In this document: piece after piece, positions 1 to 8,783 of the stretch
Numbering within the stretch: the stretch's first letter is position 1
How the letters are laid out: every line of letters begins with the position of its first letter
NCBI RefSeq assembly: GCF_034008635.1
Contig: NZ_CP125378.1
Coordinates: forward strand, 152,501-216,500
Reading direction: 5' to 3'
Source: Pseudomonas sp. P8_229
GTDB lineage: Bacteria > Pseudomonadota > Gammaproteobacteria > Pseudomonadales > Pseudomonadaceae
Length of the DNA: 64,000 nt
The notes under the pieces: generated by a model
Told to the model about the DNA's origin: nothing
Databases searched by the model: none
What the model saw: only the letters and a program-made list of their open reading frames with translations
Translations under genes and position numbers: made by a program

Positions 1-482
1 GAGGAAATGCCGTGCTCGATCGAATCGATGCGCTTGAAGCGATGACGCTGCTCATCGATGATCGCTGACGAGAGCGTCGGCACCGAACTGCAACCACTGA
101 GGATAGCGACCCCGGCCAGCCTGGCTCGGGCATCGAGCACGCCAATGCCATTGACGAACGTCCGGCAGTCCGCCAGGTCACAATAGTTGACGCCCGCCGC
201 GATGCAGTTCTCGGCCACCGCATAGGACTGCCCCTGAAACGGGCCGCCGGTGTGAATCACCAGTTGAATGTTCATCGCGCGTAAAGCGGCGCAGAACCCG
301 GCGCCCATAGCATCGCCGCACCAGCTCTCGCAGGTTGCGCCCAGTTCAGCGACCTTGCGCGCCAGCTTCTGCGGATCACGCCCCGAGATCGCCAGTTCGA
401 CGCCCGGCATGTCGATCAGGTGCCGACAAACGATACTGCCAAAGTTTCCATACCCGCCAACCACCAACACCCTGAGTGCCAT
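1..482 (-). CDS. Saccharopine dehydrogenase-like NAD(P)-binding protein (3' end outside window)
   Basis: Reading leftward from the ATG at 482, an uninterrupted frame of 160 codons runs off the window edge, so this is the N-terminal part of a larger protein. Residues 4-16 (RVLVVGGYGNFGS) form a beta strand followed by the GxxGxxG turn of a Rossmann fold. Further on, NIQLVIHTGGPFQGQ and GVNYCDLADC match the NAD(P)-binding half of the saccharopine dehydrogenase/homospermidine synthase-like family (Sacchrp_dh_NADP). The substrate cannot be read from this part. Family assignment is from motif recognition; the C-terminal substrate domain is not visible. Confidence 0.75.
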   Translation of the reverse strand, partial: MALRVLVVGGYGNFGSIVCRHLIDMPGVELAISGRDPQKLARKVAELGATCESWCGDAMGAGFCAALRAMNIQLVIHTGGPFQGQSYAVAENCIAAGVNYCDLADCRTFVNGIGVLDARARLAGVAILSGCSSVPTLSSAIIDEQRHRFKRIDSIEHGIS

Positions 483-606
483 CAACGCTTCCCTGAAGGA
501 TTCCAAAAAAGGCCCAAAACCGGGCTCGGCGCAGCTTCCCTGATATCACCGGGCCAGGCAAGTCTGCCGCCACAGGCCGGGATGGAGTACTGTCAGCGCA
601 TCGCCA

Positions 607-702
607 ATGGAGGTTGATGTGAGCAAACGAATCATCGTCATCGGCGCGGGAATCGTCGGCGCGTCACTGGCGTATCACCTCGCCGCGATAGCGCAACGTT
701 GA
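607..702 (+). pseudogene. N-terminal remnant of an FAD-dependent (DAO-type) oxidoreductase
   Basis: Starting at ATG 607 or GTG 619, the frame reads SKRIIVIGAGIVGASLAYHLA, the dinucleotide-binding beta-alpha-beta (GxGxxG) that opens DAO-family flavoproteins of some 400 residues. It then runs into unrelated sequence near 684 and stops at 700-702. Nothing recognisable as the rest of the enzyme follows before lspA at 902. This is a decayed gene whose 3' part was deleted. The remaining 703-901 holds no supportable gene. Confidence 0.7.
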
Positions 703-901
703 CCAGCAGCAGCTCGCCGCCCTCCACGCTCATCCCCAGTACGCCAACTGGCAATGCTGGTTAAGCGCTTCATCATTAGCCGATAGCGGAGATTGGCGAA
801 GTCCGATTCTGAGCCGGCGATCAGTAGACCCGAAGTCAAGGTCGCGCTATCTTCGCGCCGCAGCCAAAAGCGAGCCATGCCTGCGTGCCCGGCATAAATG
901 A

Positions 902-1414
902 ATGAAAGGATTGATTGTGGAGCTCATGATGAGAAGTCGGTTGTTTGCGGTACTGATTGGCCTTGGATTTATCGCCCTGGATCAGTGGGTCAAGATGCAG
1001 GCGTTAGTGGTGCTGCAATCGAAAAGTTTCAAACTGGGCGTTGGTTCCGCTTGGCTGGATATCGCGCTGAGCCTGAACGCTGGAGCGTTCCTCAGCCTGG
1101 GCGCAGGGTTGGCAGCTGGCTTGAAACAACTGATTTTCATAGTGGGCGTAGCGGCGGTGGTGTGCTGGGCCACTTGGTGGTCCCTCGCACGCTGGACAAG
1201 CTCTCCACGGAGATCGGCAGCGGTATACCTCCTCGCGTTGGGTGGCGCCTCCAACTTGATTGATCGGGTGTTTCGTGAGGGGCACGTGGTCGACTATATG
1301 GTTCTCAACCTGGGGTCTGTTCACACTGGCGTGTTCAATATTGCAGATGTTGCAATCATGGTGGGTGCCGGCATGCTGCTCTATGTTGAATGGCGGAAAA
1401 AATCTGAAGCGTAA
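902..1414 (+). CDS. lspA: Signal peptidase II (lipoprotein signal peptidase), stand-alone copy
   Basis: LspA is the inner-membrane aspartyl protease that removes signal peptides from diacylglyceryl-prolipoproteins. The 170-residue product has the usual family size and four hydrophobic segments. Its conserved features are DQWVK (about 27-31), the N59-A-G motif, and the catalytic pair D121 (NLIDR) and D149 (FNIAD). A GGAG at 919-922 suggests the ATG codons at 926 or 929 as the true start, giving about 161-162 residues. The housekeeping lspA of Pseudomonas normally lies beside ileS/fkpB. This copy stands alone after a gene remnant, so it is probably a second paralogue (inference). Confidence 0.85.
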   Translation: MKGLIVELMMRSRLFAVLIGLGFIALDQWVKMQALVVLQSKSFKLGVGSAWLDIALSLNAGAFLSLGAGLAAGLKQLIFIVGVAAVVCWATWWSLARWTSSPRRSAAVYLLALGGASNLIDRVFREGHVVDYMVLNLGSVHTGVFNIADVAIMVGAGMLLYVEWRKKSEA

Positions 1415-1523
1415 ACGAGCTTATGGCCGACTGCTGTCACCTTGACTCCGCGCCTCCTGCAGGGCGGCACTGTTTAGCCGACCCGATCCAAGGTGACAAA
1501 ACCCGACCCTGCACCAGGGTTTT

Positions 1524-2069
1524 CTAATGAGTGCCGGGCTCGGATGGAATGAGGTAAACCAGGTCCGTATTGCCCATATCGACACCTGCTTGTGAAAGCA
1601 AAGTAGTCACTTGCCCGCGGTGATGAGTCTGGTGGTTGAAGAAATGCATGACCAAACCATAAAAGCTCTTGTCCGAGGGCGCCCCGGCCATGCTTGTGTA
1701 ACTGAGGGTGTGATCCAGATTTTCTTCTGTCATGGAACGAGACCACTCGACAATTACTCCATCGAGCCACAATCGATGAGCTGATAATTCGCGGATGTTC
1801 GAGAACGTCAACTGGTCGAGACTTTTGGGCGCAGGAAGCTGCCGAATCGGCTCCAGAGCCGAGTGGTTCGCCGGGTGCTCTGCGAATCGCTTCAGCCAGA
1901 GAACGTCCCCGACCACCAAGTGGTTCAGCGTCCCGAGAATAGAACCAAAATACGCTTTTCTATTCACTGAAAGCTCTTCATCCGACAGGCTTTGGGCCGT
2001 GTCATAAATGTTTGCATTCATCCATTTGTTATATGTCGCCATCAAGCAGACATGGCCGGTGCGATTCAT
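1524..2069 (-). CDS. DinB family protein
   Basis: This is a 181-residue four-helix-bundle protein of the DinB/YfiT group, whose members bind a metal through three histidines and often act as thiol-dependent transferases or detoxification proteins. The likely ligands are H50 (TLNHLVVGD), H146 and H150 (FNHQTHHRGQ). The start at 2069 gives MNRTGHVCLMATYNKWMN, the typical family opening; an upstream in-frame ATG at 2189 adds 40 residues unlike the family. The gene is convergent with lspA and apparently monocistronic. The substrate is unknown. Confidence 0.85.
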   Translation of the reverse strand: MNRTGHVCLMATYNKWMNANIYDTAQSLSDEELSVNRKAYFGSILGTLNHLVVGDVLWLKRFAEHPANHSALEPIRQLPAPKSLDQLTFSNIRELSAHRLWLDGVIVEWSRSMTEENLDHTLSYTSMAGAPSDKSFYGLVMHFFNHQTHHRGQVTTLLSQAGVDMGNTDLVYLIPSEPGTH

Positions 2070-2446
2070 CGTGTTCGTCCTTTTAGTGAATTCAGCAGAT
2101 TGGTCGCCAACCCTGGGCGGAAGATGCGCAGCAACGGCATGGATGGCAGTGTTTCGCTGGTGGCCAGGGGGGATGCGTCGATGGCGCATGAGGGTCCCAG
2201 GCTTCTTATTGTCAAGGTCGCTTTGCGGGCGAGTCGTGGCAGTTTAACGAACGATACGTACGCTGGGGAGGCACCTTCACAAAGTGTTGAGGCTGCGCTT
2301 GTGCCCTCATTCAGGACTCACGGCTTATCACCGCAAATTCCGCACCCGAATAGTTCTTGCCCCCTTGCGCGATGACAAATAAACCCTCCAGTTGAATCGA
2401 AGTACTCAGGTCAACGACCGGTGAGTAGCCGGCACAAGGAGGAACC
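2070..2446. other. Intergenic region between dinB-like gene and thioesterase
   Basis: These 377 bases contain only short open frames without recognisable protein features or ribosome-binding sites. They must carry the divergent promoters of the DinB-family gene and the thioesterase. I see no convincing repeat, RNA or operator. Confidence 0.4.
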
Positions 2447-2902
2447 ATGAACGCCACTGCAATTGCCGACGGATTCACCCCGTTCAGCCGCAGCAGCCCG
2501 TTGCTTGATTTGCTTGGCCCTATCTACGCGAGGGGCACCGGACTGCAATTGGAACTGGGACTGTTGACTGACTCACGACATGCCAATGGCCGCGGCACCT
2601 TGCATGGGGGTGTCTTGGCAACATTAGCCGATGTCGGCATGGGTTACGCCATGGCATTTTCCAGCGACCCTCCACAACCATTGATCACCGCCAGCATGAC
2701 CCTGGATTATCTCGGCGCAGTACAAATCAATGAGTGGCTGGAAGTGCGTCTTGAGTACTCAAAAAAGGGACGTCAACTGGCGTTTGCCGCCGTCAGCCTG
2801 CATGTCGGTGAACGAACGGTTGCGCGCGCCAGTGCGGTGTTCGCTGTGCCAACCTCATCTGGTGAACCGAGCGACGGAAAGTCGAAAACCCCGTCTCGTT
2901 GA
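2447..2902 (+). CDS. PaaI-family hotdog thioesterase
   Basis: The 151-residue protein is a single hotdog domain of the PaaI/YdiI acyl-CoA thioesterase type. It has the HGG motif at 53-55 (TLHGGVLATLADVGMG) with an acidic residue (D62) on the following helix, as in phenylacetyl-CoA-type thioesterases. A strong AAGGAGGAA precedes the ATG. The natural acyl-CoA cannot be deduced, and there is no catabolic operon around it. A U-tract hairpin follows the gene at 2992-3020. Confidence 0.88.
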   Translation: MNATAIADGFTPFSRSSPLLDLLGPIYARGTGLQLELGLLTDSRHANGRGTLHGGVLATLADVGMGYAMAFSSDPPQPLITASMTLDYLGAVQINEWLEVRLEYSKKGRQLAFAAVSLHVGERTVARASAVFAVPTSSGEPSDGKSKTPSR

Positions 2903-2991
2903 AAACGGCTTGCCAAACCTGAAGAGATCGCTGCCGCCGTACTCTGGTTACACGGCAGCGTCTCCCCTGACATTGGCGGTGGCTTATCGCT

Positions 2992-3020
2992 AAATCAGCC
3001 GCACTGTTCGGCTGATTTTT
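2992..3020 (+). terminator. Rho-independent terminator after the thioesterase gene
   Basis: A perfect 9-bp stem AATCAGCCG/CGGCTGATT (2993-3001 and 3009-3017) with a 7-base loop is followed by T residues to 3020. It sits between the thioesterase and the convergent permease gene (stop at 3028). It may also work weakly in the opposite direction. Confidence 0.8.
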
Positions 3021-3027
3021 CCTGCCC

Positions 3028-4350
3028 CTACTCCGCCGCCTGCAACACCCACCGCCCGCGCCGGGCCAGTCCCGCCTGCAAGGCAAACGCCACCACCACC
3101 GTCGCCGGCGCGGAAAAACTGCTCAATCCATCACCGGCGAACATCAACGCCAGTCCCAGCGCTGTCGCTCCGAACCACGCCGTCAACCCGACTGGATTGA
3201 ATGCAGCCACCCGCTCAAGTGCCGCCACTTCATTGCGTCCGCAGAGAGTCTGCGCCAATGCCACGCCGACCCAGGCCACCACAAAAATCCCCTGATAGGC
3301 CAACGCCTTGAGAAGATAGGCGAACACGTCCGCCAGCATCAGCCCGTAGACAATTACACCGACCACCAGCGCCCACATCAGGTACGAGCCGCGCACGCCA
3401 AAACGGCCAAAGAACGCCTGCATGTTCAACGTCGCCAGATAATAGTTGGCCGTGTTGATGCGGGTTTGCGTGGCCCAGACGAACAGCAATCCCCAAAGCC
3501 CCATCAACTGCAGGATCGCCATCACCACCGACACTTCGTTCAGGGCGCCGTCATGGGGAATGCTGCTGACCAGGTAGATCCCCGCCGCGCCGTTGAGCAA
3601 AAACGTCACCGCGTAAAATGGCATGCCGAAGTTCCAGCGACCGTGGTATTGGGCGTCCTCAGGCTTGCCGAAACGCGCGTAGTCGAAGGTGAACAGCATC
3701 AACACCCAGACGCCCATATAAGCGACGAAGCAGTGCCACCAGCCGAATGCGCTGGGCGTTGCCGGACCGAAATCCAGCCATTGCGGCTGGTAGCCATAAC
3801 GACTGATCGACAGCCCCACCGCCACCAGCAGGCCGCCGAGGTACACCGGCAGCAACACGCCGTTGAGCTTGTCCAGCCAGTGCTGCACGCTGCCCAGAAT
3901 CATCGGCACGCTGTAGAGCACCACCGCCAGTGCCGCCAGCGGATAGATCAGTTGCGGGTACAACTGATGGAGCGCTACGGCAATCACCGAGCCTTCGAAT
4001 ACCGCGTAATAGATCGCCGTGGAGAAGAAGATCAGCGTCGCCAGACACGCCCCGCTGCTGCCGAACAACAGCCGTGAAAACAGCGCCACCGACAAGCCGC
4101 TGCGGATGGCGAAACGGCTGAGCACACTGTTGACCAAGCCGTAGCTGATCACCGACAGCAGCATGCCGATCAGCGCATTGCGCGCACCGAACGACAGCGC
4201 CAGTGAAGCGCCAACCACGATGTAGAACATCGCGCTGCACACCGCCCACCAGGCCATGGTCAGCGACAGTCGCCCCATGCGCGCTTCGGTCGGTACGGGA
4301 TGGTGGGCCGGGTCCTGCCCGGTTTGACTCGATTGCGATAAAGCAGCCAT
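3028..4350 (-). CDS. NCS1-type purine/cytosine permease family transporter
   Basis: The 440-residue integral membrane protein has about twelve hydrophobic segments and the layout of the NCS1 (cytosine/purine/uracil/allantoin) symporters. Its N-terminus is hydrophilic, followed by LTMAWWAVCSAMFYIVVGA. It is the last gene of the leftward pxp cluster, 111 nt after pxpC. That position suggests it imports 5-oxoproline or a related lactam for the oxoprolinase (inference from context; the family also transports nucleobases and hydantoins). Confidence 0.8.
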   Translation of the reverse strand: MAALSQSSQTGQDPAHHPVPTEARMGRLSLTMAWWAVCSAMFYIVVGASLALSFGARNALIGMLLSVISYGLVNSVLSRFAIRSGLSVALFSRLLFGSSGACLATLIFFSTAIYYAVFEGSVIAVALHQLYPQLIYPLAALAVVLYSVPMILGSVQHWLDKLNGVLLPVYLGGLLVAVGLSISRYGYQPQWLDFGPATPSAFGWWHCFVAYMGVWVLMLFTFDYARFGKPEDAQYHGRWNFGMPFYAVTFLLNGAAGIYLVSSIPHDGALNEVSVVMAILQLMGLWGLLFVWATQTRINTANYYLATLNMQAFFGRFGVRGSYLMWALVVGVIVYGLMLADVFAYLLKALAYQGIFVVAWVGVALAQTLCGRNEVAALERVAAFNPVGLTAWFGATALGLALMFAGDGLSSFSAPATVVVAFALQAGLARRGRWVLQAAE

Positions 4351-4461
4351 ATGCGTGAACTCCAGAACCAGTCAAAGGTTGAAGCGCGGGCAGCCGCCAC
4401 CGCACCGAAGTGCGGCGTTGGCTTACCGTTTGGCATGGCCCGCGCGATGCGGCGGGCAGAA

Positions 4462-5436
4462 TCAGGAAGGGAACAGCTTGCTCAGGCAGCCGAGTTTTTT
4501 CTTATAGGAACGTCGCGCTTGCAGCGCCTCTTCGAGGGTCACCGCGACAAAGCGGGCCTTCTGGTTAGGTTGCATCTGGCCAATCAAGTCGAGGTCGGCG
4601 CTGATCACTGTGCCGATCATCGCGTAGCCACCACCGGACACTGCATCGCGGTGCAGGACGATCGGCTCAAGCCCGGCCGGCACCTGGATCGAACCGATCG
4701 GGTAGCAACTGTCGACGATGTTCGACGGATCGGAACCGGCGCCGAACGGTTGCTCGCGGGGCTGAAAGCTCATCGCACTGCCGCCCTTGAAGCGATAGCC
4801 GATACGGTCGGCTTCTGAACCGACGGTCCATGGCTCGGCGAAAAAGCTCTTCGCCGCAGATTCGCTCAGACGCTCGTAATACAGCCCCGGCACCACGCGC
4901 AGGGTAATTTCGCCGCCCAGCGATTGGCGTAACGCCATGGGCAGACTGGCCCCGGCGCGGCCCTTGCCACTGGCAGCGCCAATCGGCAACTCATCGCCCG
5001 CAACCAACCGCCGCCCCTGGAAACCGCCAAGCGCACCCAGCGCGTAGGTCGAACGACTGCCGAGCACCACCGGCACATCAATGCCCCCCGCCACCGCCAG
5101 ATAAGCCCGGGCGCCGGCCTTCGGAAAGTCGAAGCGCAGCACTTGTCCGGCCTTCACCTCGAAAGCCGTGTCGTGGTGCATTTCCACACCATCGACACGC
5201 GGCGTCATATGCGCACCGCAGACCGCTACCAAAGCGTCCTGCTGAAACGCCAGTTCCGGCCCGAGCAACGTGCATTCCAGCGCCGCCAGCCCTGCCGGGT
5301 TGCCGACCAGTTGATTGGCTGCACTCAAGGCATATTGATCAAGCGCACCCGAAGGCGGAATGCCCAGGTGGTAATAGCCTTCGCGCCCCAGATCCTGTAC
5401 CGAGGTCGCCAGACCGGGTTTGAGTACCTTGATCAT
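4462..5436 (-). CDS. pxpC: 5-oxoprolinase subunit PxpC (biotin-dependent carboxyltransferase-like domain)
   Basis: PxpC (KipA/YbgK) works with PxpB and PxpA in ATP-dependent hydrolysis of 5-oxoproline to glutamate. The 324 residues show the family's N-terminus (MIKVLKPGLATSVQDLGR), GIPPSGALDQYAL, and GGYAMIGTVISADLDLIGQ near the C-terminus. Length matches E. coli PxpC (about 310). Its start overlaps the end of pxpB by four bases, indicating translational coupling. Confidence 0.92.
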   Translation of the reverse strand: MIKVLKPGLATSVQDLGREGYYHLGIPPSGALDQYALSAANQLVGNPAGLAALECTLLGPELAFQQDALVAVCGAHMTPRVDGVEMHHDTAFEVKAGQVLRFDFPKAGARAYLAVAGGIDVPVVLGSRSTYALGALGGFQGRRLVAGDELPIGAASGKGRAGASLPMALRQSLGGEITLRVVPGLYYERLSESAAKSFFAEPWTVGSEADRIGYRFKGGSAMSFQPREQPFGAGSDPSNIVDSCYPIGSIQVPAGLEPIVLHRDAVSGGGYAMIGTVISADLDLIGQMQPNQKARFVAVTLEEALQARRSYKKKLGCLSKLFPS

Positions 5437-6305
5437 GCCAGCACCTCCTGCAACGACTTGGGATAACCGATCGGATCGGCGAGAAACGCGTCCAGCGAAA
5501 ACTCCACCGGGCGAATCCGCAGATCAAAGCGCCCGGCGTCCACTTCAGCCACGGCATGGTCGTAGGCCTCACGATCGATCGGCTTGAACTGCACGATGTC
5601 GCCCGGACGGAAAAACACCATGTGTTCCTTGAGGTACGCGAGGTTTTGCTGCGGGTCGTAGATCGGTGCCGGCGTCACGCCGAACATCTGATAACCACCG
5701 GCACCGCGCACCGAGTAAATGCAGCCAAAGCAACCGCCATGACCGAGGGTCAATTTCGGTGTGTCAGTGCGTGGCCGCAGGTACTTTGGCACCTGCAACT
5801 GGCGTTCGCGCTCGACCATCTGGAACATGAACGGTAGCCCGGCGACGAAGCCGACCATCGAGACAAACCACGGTGCACCGCTGTGGGCGGCGATGAACGC
5901 ATCGACGTCGGCCAGGCCGTTGATCCGTGCGGCGTATTCCAGGTCAGTGGCGCTGGGGTCCTGATGCCGGTCGCGAAAACGCATCAGGGTTTCGTGGGTC
6001 CACGGGTCGTTGTACAGCACCGGAATCTCGATGATCCGCGTCTGCAGCGTGCGCTCGGCAACCGCCTCGGCTTCGGCGCCTTTCACCGCTTCGAGCAAGG
6101 TGTGCGGGGCGATGCGGTCCGGATCGAAACGAATCTGGAACGAGGCATTGGCCAGACACACATCGAGCACCCCATCCAGTGCCAGCCGTTCCACCGCGCG
6201 GGTGACAGCCAGGCCCTTGAAAAACGCATCGAGGGACATGCTGTCGCTGACTTCGGCAAACAGATGCTCATCGGCGCCGAAGCTGTAACGGATTGGCGTA
6301 CTCAT
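5433..6305 (-). CDS. pxpB: 5-oxoprolinase subunit PxpB (KipI/allophanate hydrolase subunit 1 family)
   Basis: This is the partner of PxpC in prokaryotic 5-oxoprolinase. The chosen start at 6305 (MSTPIRYSFGADEHLF) overlaps the accC stop by four bases and gives 290 residues. That is somewhat longer than E. coli PxpB (218) because of extra N-terminal sequence, as in many pseudomonad versions. Recognisable features are EIPVLYNDPWT, HSGAPWFVSMVGFVAGLPF and the Gly-rich GAGGYQMFGVTPAPIYDP near the end. Confidence 0.9.
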   Translation of the reverse strand: MSTPIRYSFGADEHLFAEVSDSMSLDAFFKGLAVTRAVERLALDGVLDVCLANASFQIRFDPDRIAPHTLLEAVKGAEAEAVAERTLQTRIIEIPVLYNDPWTHETLMRFRDRHQDPSATDLEYAARINGLADVDAFIAAHSGAPWFVSMVGFVAGLPFMFQMVERERQLQVPKYLRPRTDTPKLTLGHGGCFGCIYSVRGAGGYQMFGVTPAPIYDPQQNLAYLKEHMVFFRPGDIVQFKPIDREAYDHAVAEVDAGRFDLRIRPVEFSLDAFLADPIGYPKSLQEVLA

Positions 6306-7675
6306 GCTGCACCTCCGCTGCGGCGCGTGGCCAGCCAGGTTTCCAGGGTGCCAGTGTGAAAGTCGGCGCTGTGCAGCCACGCTTGCTCGAGCAATTCGCC
6401 GTGCAGCGTCAGCGTGCTGGCCATGCCGGACAGTGTGGTCTGCGCTACCGCTGCCTGCGCCCGGCGCAATGCTTGGGCGCGATCAGCGCCATGCACAATC
6501 AGCTTGGCCAGCAGCGAGTCATAGTACGGCGGCACGCGGTAGCCTTGATACAGATGAGTGTCGACACGAATGCCCTCGCCCTGCGGCCAGATCAGTTCCT
6601 CGACCAGCCCCGGACTTGGGAAAAAGTCGCGCTGCGGATCTTCGGCGTTCAGGCGCATTTGCAGCGCGGCGCCGTTGAGTTGAATGTCACTCTGCCGCAA
6701 GCCCAATGGTTCGCCGCCGGCAATGCGCAGCATGGCCTGGACCAGATCGATGCCAGTGATCAGCTCGCTGACCGGGTGCTCCACCTGGATCCGCGTGTTC
6801 ATCTCGATAAAGAAGAACTCGCCGGTCGCATCGTCATACAGGTACTCCAGAGTGCCAGCGCCCTTGTAGCCCAAGGACTCGGTCAGGCGCACGGCACTGG
6901 CACAGAGGGTCTCGCGTTGCTGCTGACTGAGGACCGGCGACGGCGCTTCCTCGAAAATCTTCTGCCTGCGACGTTGCAGTGAGCACTCACGCTCAAACAA
7001 ATGCACCGCGTGCTGACCATCGCCCAACACCTGCACTTCAATGTGCCGGGCCCGGCCGATAAACCGTTCCAGATACACCGCGCCGTTGCCGAAGGCAGCC
7101 TGGGCTTCGCGCTGGGAACGGGGAAACTCTTCCGCCAGTTGCGCAGCGTTTTCCGCCAGGCGAATACCGCGCCCACCGCCACCGGCCGAGGCTTTGATCA
7201 GCAGCGGGAAGCCAACGCTTTCAGCAGCCTTGAGTGCCGATTCAACGTCAAACAACTCACCCGGCGACCCCGGCACCACCGGCACCCCCGCCGCTTGCGC
7301 AGTGCGTCGGGCTTCGGCTTTATCGCCCATGCGCCGAATCGTCTCGGCGCTCGGCCCGACAAAAATCGCCCCGGCCGCCGCCACCGCTTCGGCAAAATCT
7401 GCGTTCTCCGAGAGAAAGCCGTAACCGGGGTGCACTGCGTTGGCGCCCGTGGTTTTCAAGGCGCCGAGCAAGGCCTCAACGTTCAGATAACTTTTATCGG
7501 CACGTGCCGGGCCGAGTACGTGCACCTCATCGGCCATGCGCGCCGCGAGGGAATCGACATCCGCGTCACTACACGCGGCAACGGTGGGAATCCCCAGAGC
7601 CTTGGCGGCACGAATGATCCGCACCGCAATTTCGCCACGGTTGGCGATCAGTAATTTATGAATACCTTGGGTCAT
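6302..7675 (-). CDS. accC: Biotin carboxylase (AccC-like), pxp-cluster copy
   Basis: This is an ATP-grasp biotin carboxylase of 457 residues. The N-terminal domain opens with KLLIANRGEIAVRIIRAAK. The ATP-binding loop LLIKASAGGGGRGIRL, the catalytic EMNTRIQVEHPVSE block and the C-terminal domain are all present. It carboxylates biotin on a carrier, here presumably the small AccB-like protein encoded 10 nt upstream. It overlaps pxpB by four bases. The housekeeping accBC pair is normally elsewhere, so this is a pathway-specific paralogue. Start 7675 follows a GAGGGCG-type site. Confidence 0.9.
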   Translation of the reverse strand: MTQGIHKLLIANRGEIAVRIIRAAKALGIPTVAACSDADVDSLAARMADEVHVLGPARADKSYLNVEALLGALKTTGANAVHPGYGFLSENADFAEAVAAAGAIFVGPSAETIRRMGDKAEARRTAQAAGVPVVPGSPGELFDVESALKAAESVGFPLLIKASAGGGGRGIRLAENAAQLAEEFPRSQREAQAAFGNGAVYLERFIGRARHIEVQVLGDGQHAVHLFERECSLQRRRQKIFEEAPSPVLSQQQRETLCASAVRLTESLGYKGAGTLEYLYDDATGEFFFIEMNTRIQVEHPVSELITGIDLVQAMLRIAGGEPLGLRQSDIQLNGAALQMRLNAEDPQRDFFPSPGLVEELIWPQGEGIRVDTHLYQGYRVPPYYDSLLAKLIVHGADRAQALRRAQAAVAQTTLSGMASTLTLHGELLEQAWLHSADFHTGTLETWLATRRSGGAA

Positions 7676-7685
7676 GATCGCGCCC

Positions 7686-7931
7686 TCACTCGACGTCGAG
7701 TGTTGCGATGACTTGACCCGGTTCCACCGGATCACCGTCTTCTACCAAAAATGCGCTGAGGCGACCGGCCGTCCCGGCGGTCAGTTCGGAAAACTGCTTC
7801 ATGACCTCGATCAGGCCAATCACCGTGTCGGCGCCGACCTGCGCGCCCACCTCGACGTAGTTCGCCGACTCCGGTGTGGCTTTGCGGTAGAAGGTCCCCG
7901 GCAACGGGGTGATTACAGTGTGTTCGGCCAT
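7686..7931 (-). CDS. accB: Biotinyl carrier protein (AccB-like), minimal domain
   Basis: The product is 81 residues, just the biotinyl/lipoyl-attachment domain, without the Pro/Ala-rich N-terminal half of housekeeping AccB (about 150 residues). The biotin acceptor lysine is in EVMKQFSE (usual consensus AMKM, so one flanking residue is different). It ends GDPVEPGQVIATLDVE. It lies between pxpA and accC and is presumably the carboxyl carrier for that carboxylase. The start is chosen at 7931 (MAEHTVITPLPG) because AAAAGGAA precedes it. Confidence 0.87.
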   Translation of the reverse strand: MAEHTVITPLPGTFYRKATPESANYVEVGAQVGADTVIGLIEVMKQFSELTAGTAGRLSAFLVEDGDPVEPGQVIATLDVE

Positions 7932-8024
7932 GTCTGTTCCTTTTGGAATAGTTGTAGAAAGGCAGGCAAAAAGTGCATCGTTGGGCAAACCCCGGCGTCT
8001 GTGGACCAGGTGTTTCGCCGGTCA

Positions 8025-8783
8025 TCAGCGCGGGGCGCGCACCTTGATCCCGGCGTTGTCGAGCGCTGTACGTGTGGCCTCGACCAGCGCCAGCGCACCC
8101 GGGGTGTCGCTGTGCAGACAGATCGAATCGAACTCGATCGCCAGGTCTTCACCCTCGACCGTGCGCACCACACCTTGCTGACAGGCGCGCAGTACCCGCG
8201 CAGCAACCAGCGCCGGGTCGTAGGCGCGCACGTTGCGGGTGAAAACGATGGAACCACTGAGGTCATATTCGCGGTCGGCGTAGAACTCGCGGATCACTGG
8301 CTGGCCGAGCTCGGTGGCGACACGCCAGATCACCGAATCGGGCATGCAGTACAGCAGCAGCTCCGGTTCCAGTCGCTGCAGGTTTTCCACCAGCAGGCGG
8401 GCTGCCTCCTCGTCCCGCGCCAGGTGCATATAGAGCGCACCGTGAGGTTTGATGTGTTGCAGGGCCACACCCTGAACCCGGGCCAGTTCACGCAGGGCGC
8501 CCAACTGATAGAGCATGTCGTCGACCAGTTCCTGAGCCGGTGCGTTGATGTGCCGACGGCCAAAACCGACCAGATCACGAAACCCCGGATGCGCGCCAAT
8601 GGCCACGCCCAGACGCTTGGCCTGTTCGACCGTGCGGCGCATGGTGCCGGGGTCGCCGGCATGGAAACCGGTGGCGATGTTGGCCGAACTGATGAAGCCC
8701 ATCAGCTCACTGTCGACACCATCACCGATGGTCCATGGGCCGAAGCCTTCACCCATGTCCGAGTTGAAATCTACTGCTTGCAT
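8025..8783 (-). CDS. pxpA: 5-oxoprolinase subunit PxpA (LamB/YcsF family)
   Basis: PxpA is the third subunit of bacterial 5-oxoprolinase. The 252-residue protein starts [16 protein letters not shown], the family hallmark, followed by [18 protein letters not shown] and [13 protein letters not shown]. It matches E. coli PxpA (244 residues) in length. AGGAGC precedes the ATG at 8783. It is the first gene of the operon pxpA-accB-accC-pxpB-pxpC-permease and is divergent from a LysR regulator. Confidence 0.93.
   Translation of the reverse strand: MQAVDFNSDMGEGFGPWTIGDGVDSELMGFISSANIATGFHAGDPGTMRRTVEQAKRLGVAIGAHPGFRDLVGFGRRHINAPAQELVDDMLYQLGALRELARVQGVALQHIKPHGALYMHLARDEEAARLLVENLQRLEPELLLYCMPDSVIWRVATELGQPVIREFYADREYDLSGSIVFTRNVRAYDPALVAARVLRACQQGVVRTVEGEDLAIEFDSICLHSDTPGALALVEATRTALDNAGIKVRAPR

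Noticed and set aside
1992..2375. A 127-codon open frame in the gap before the thioesterase
   Set aside because: No ribosome-binding site, no recognisable sequence, and it overlaps the DinB-family start.
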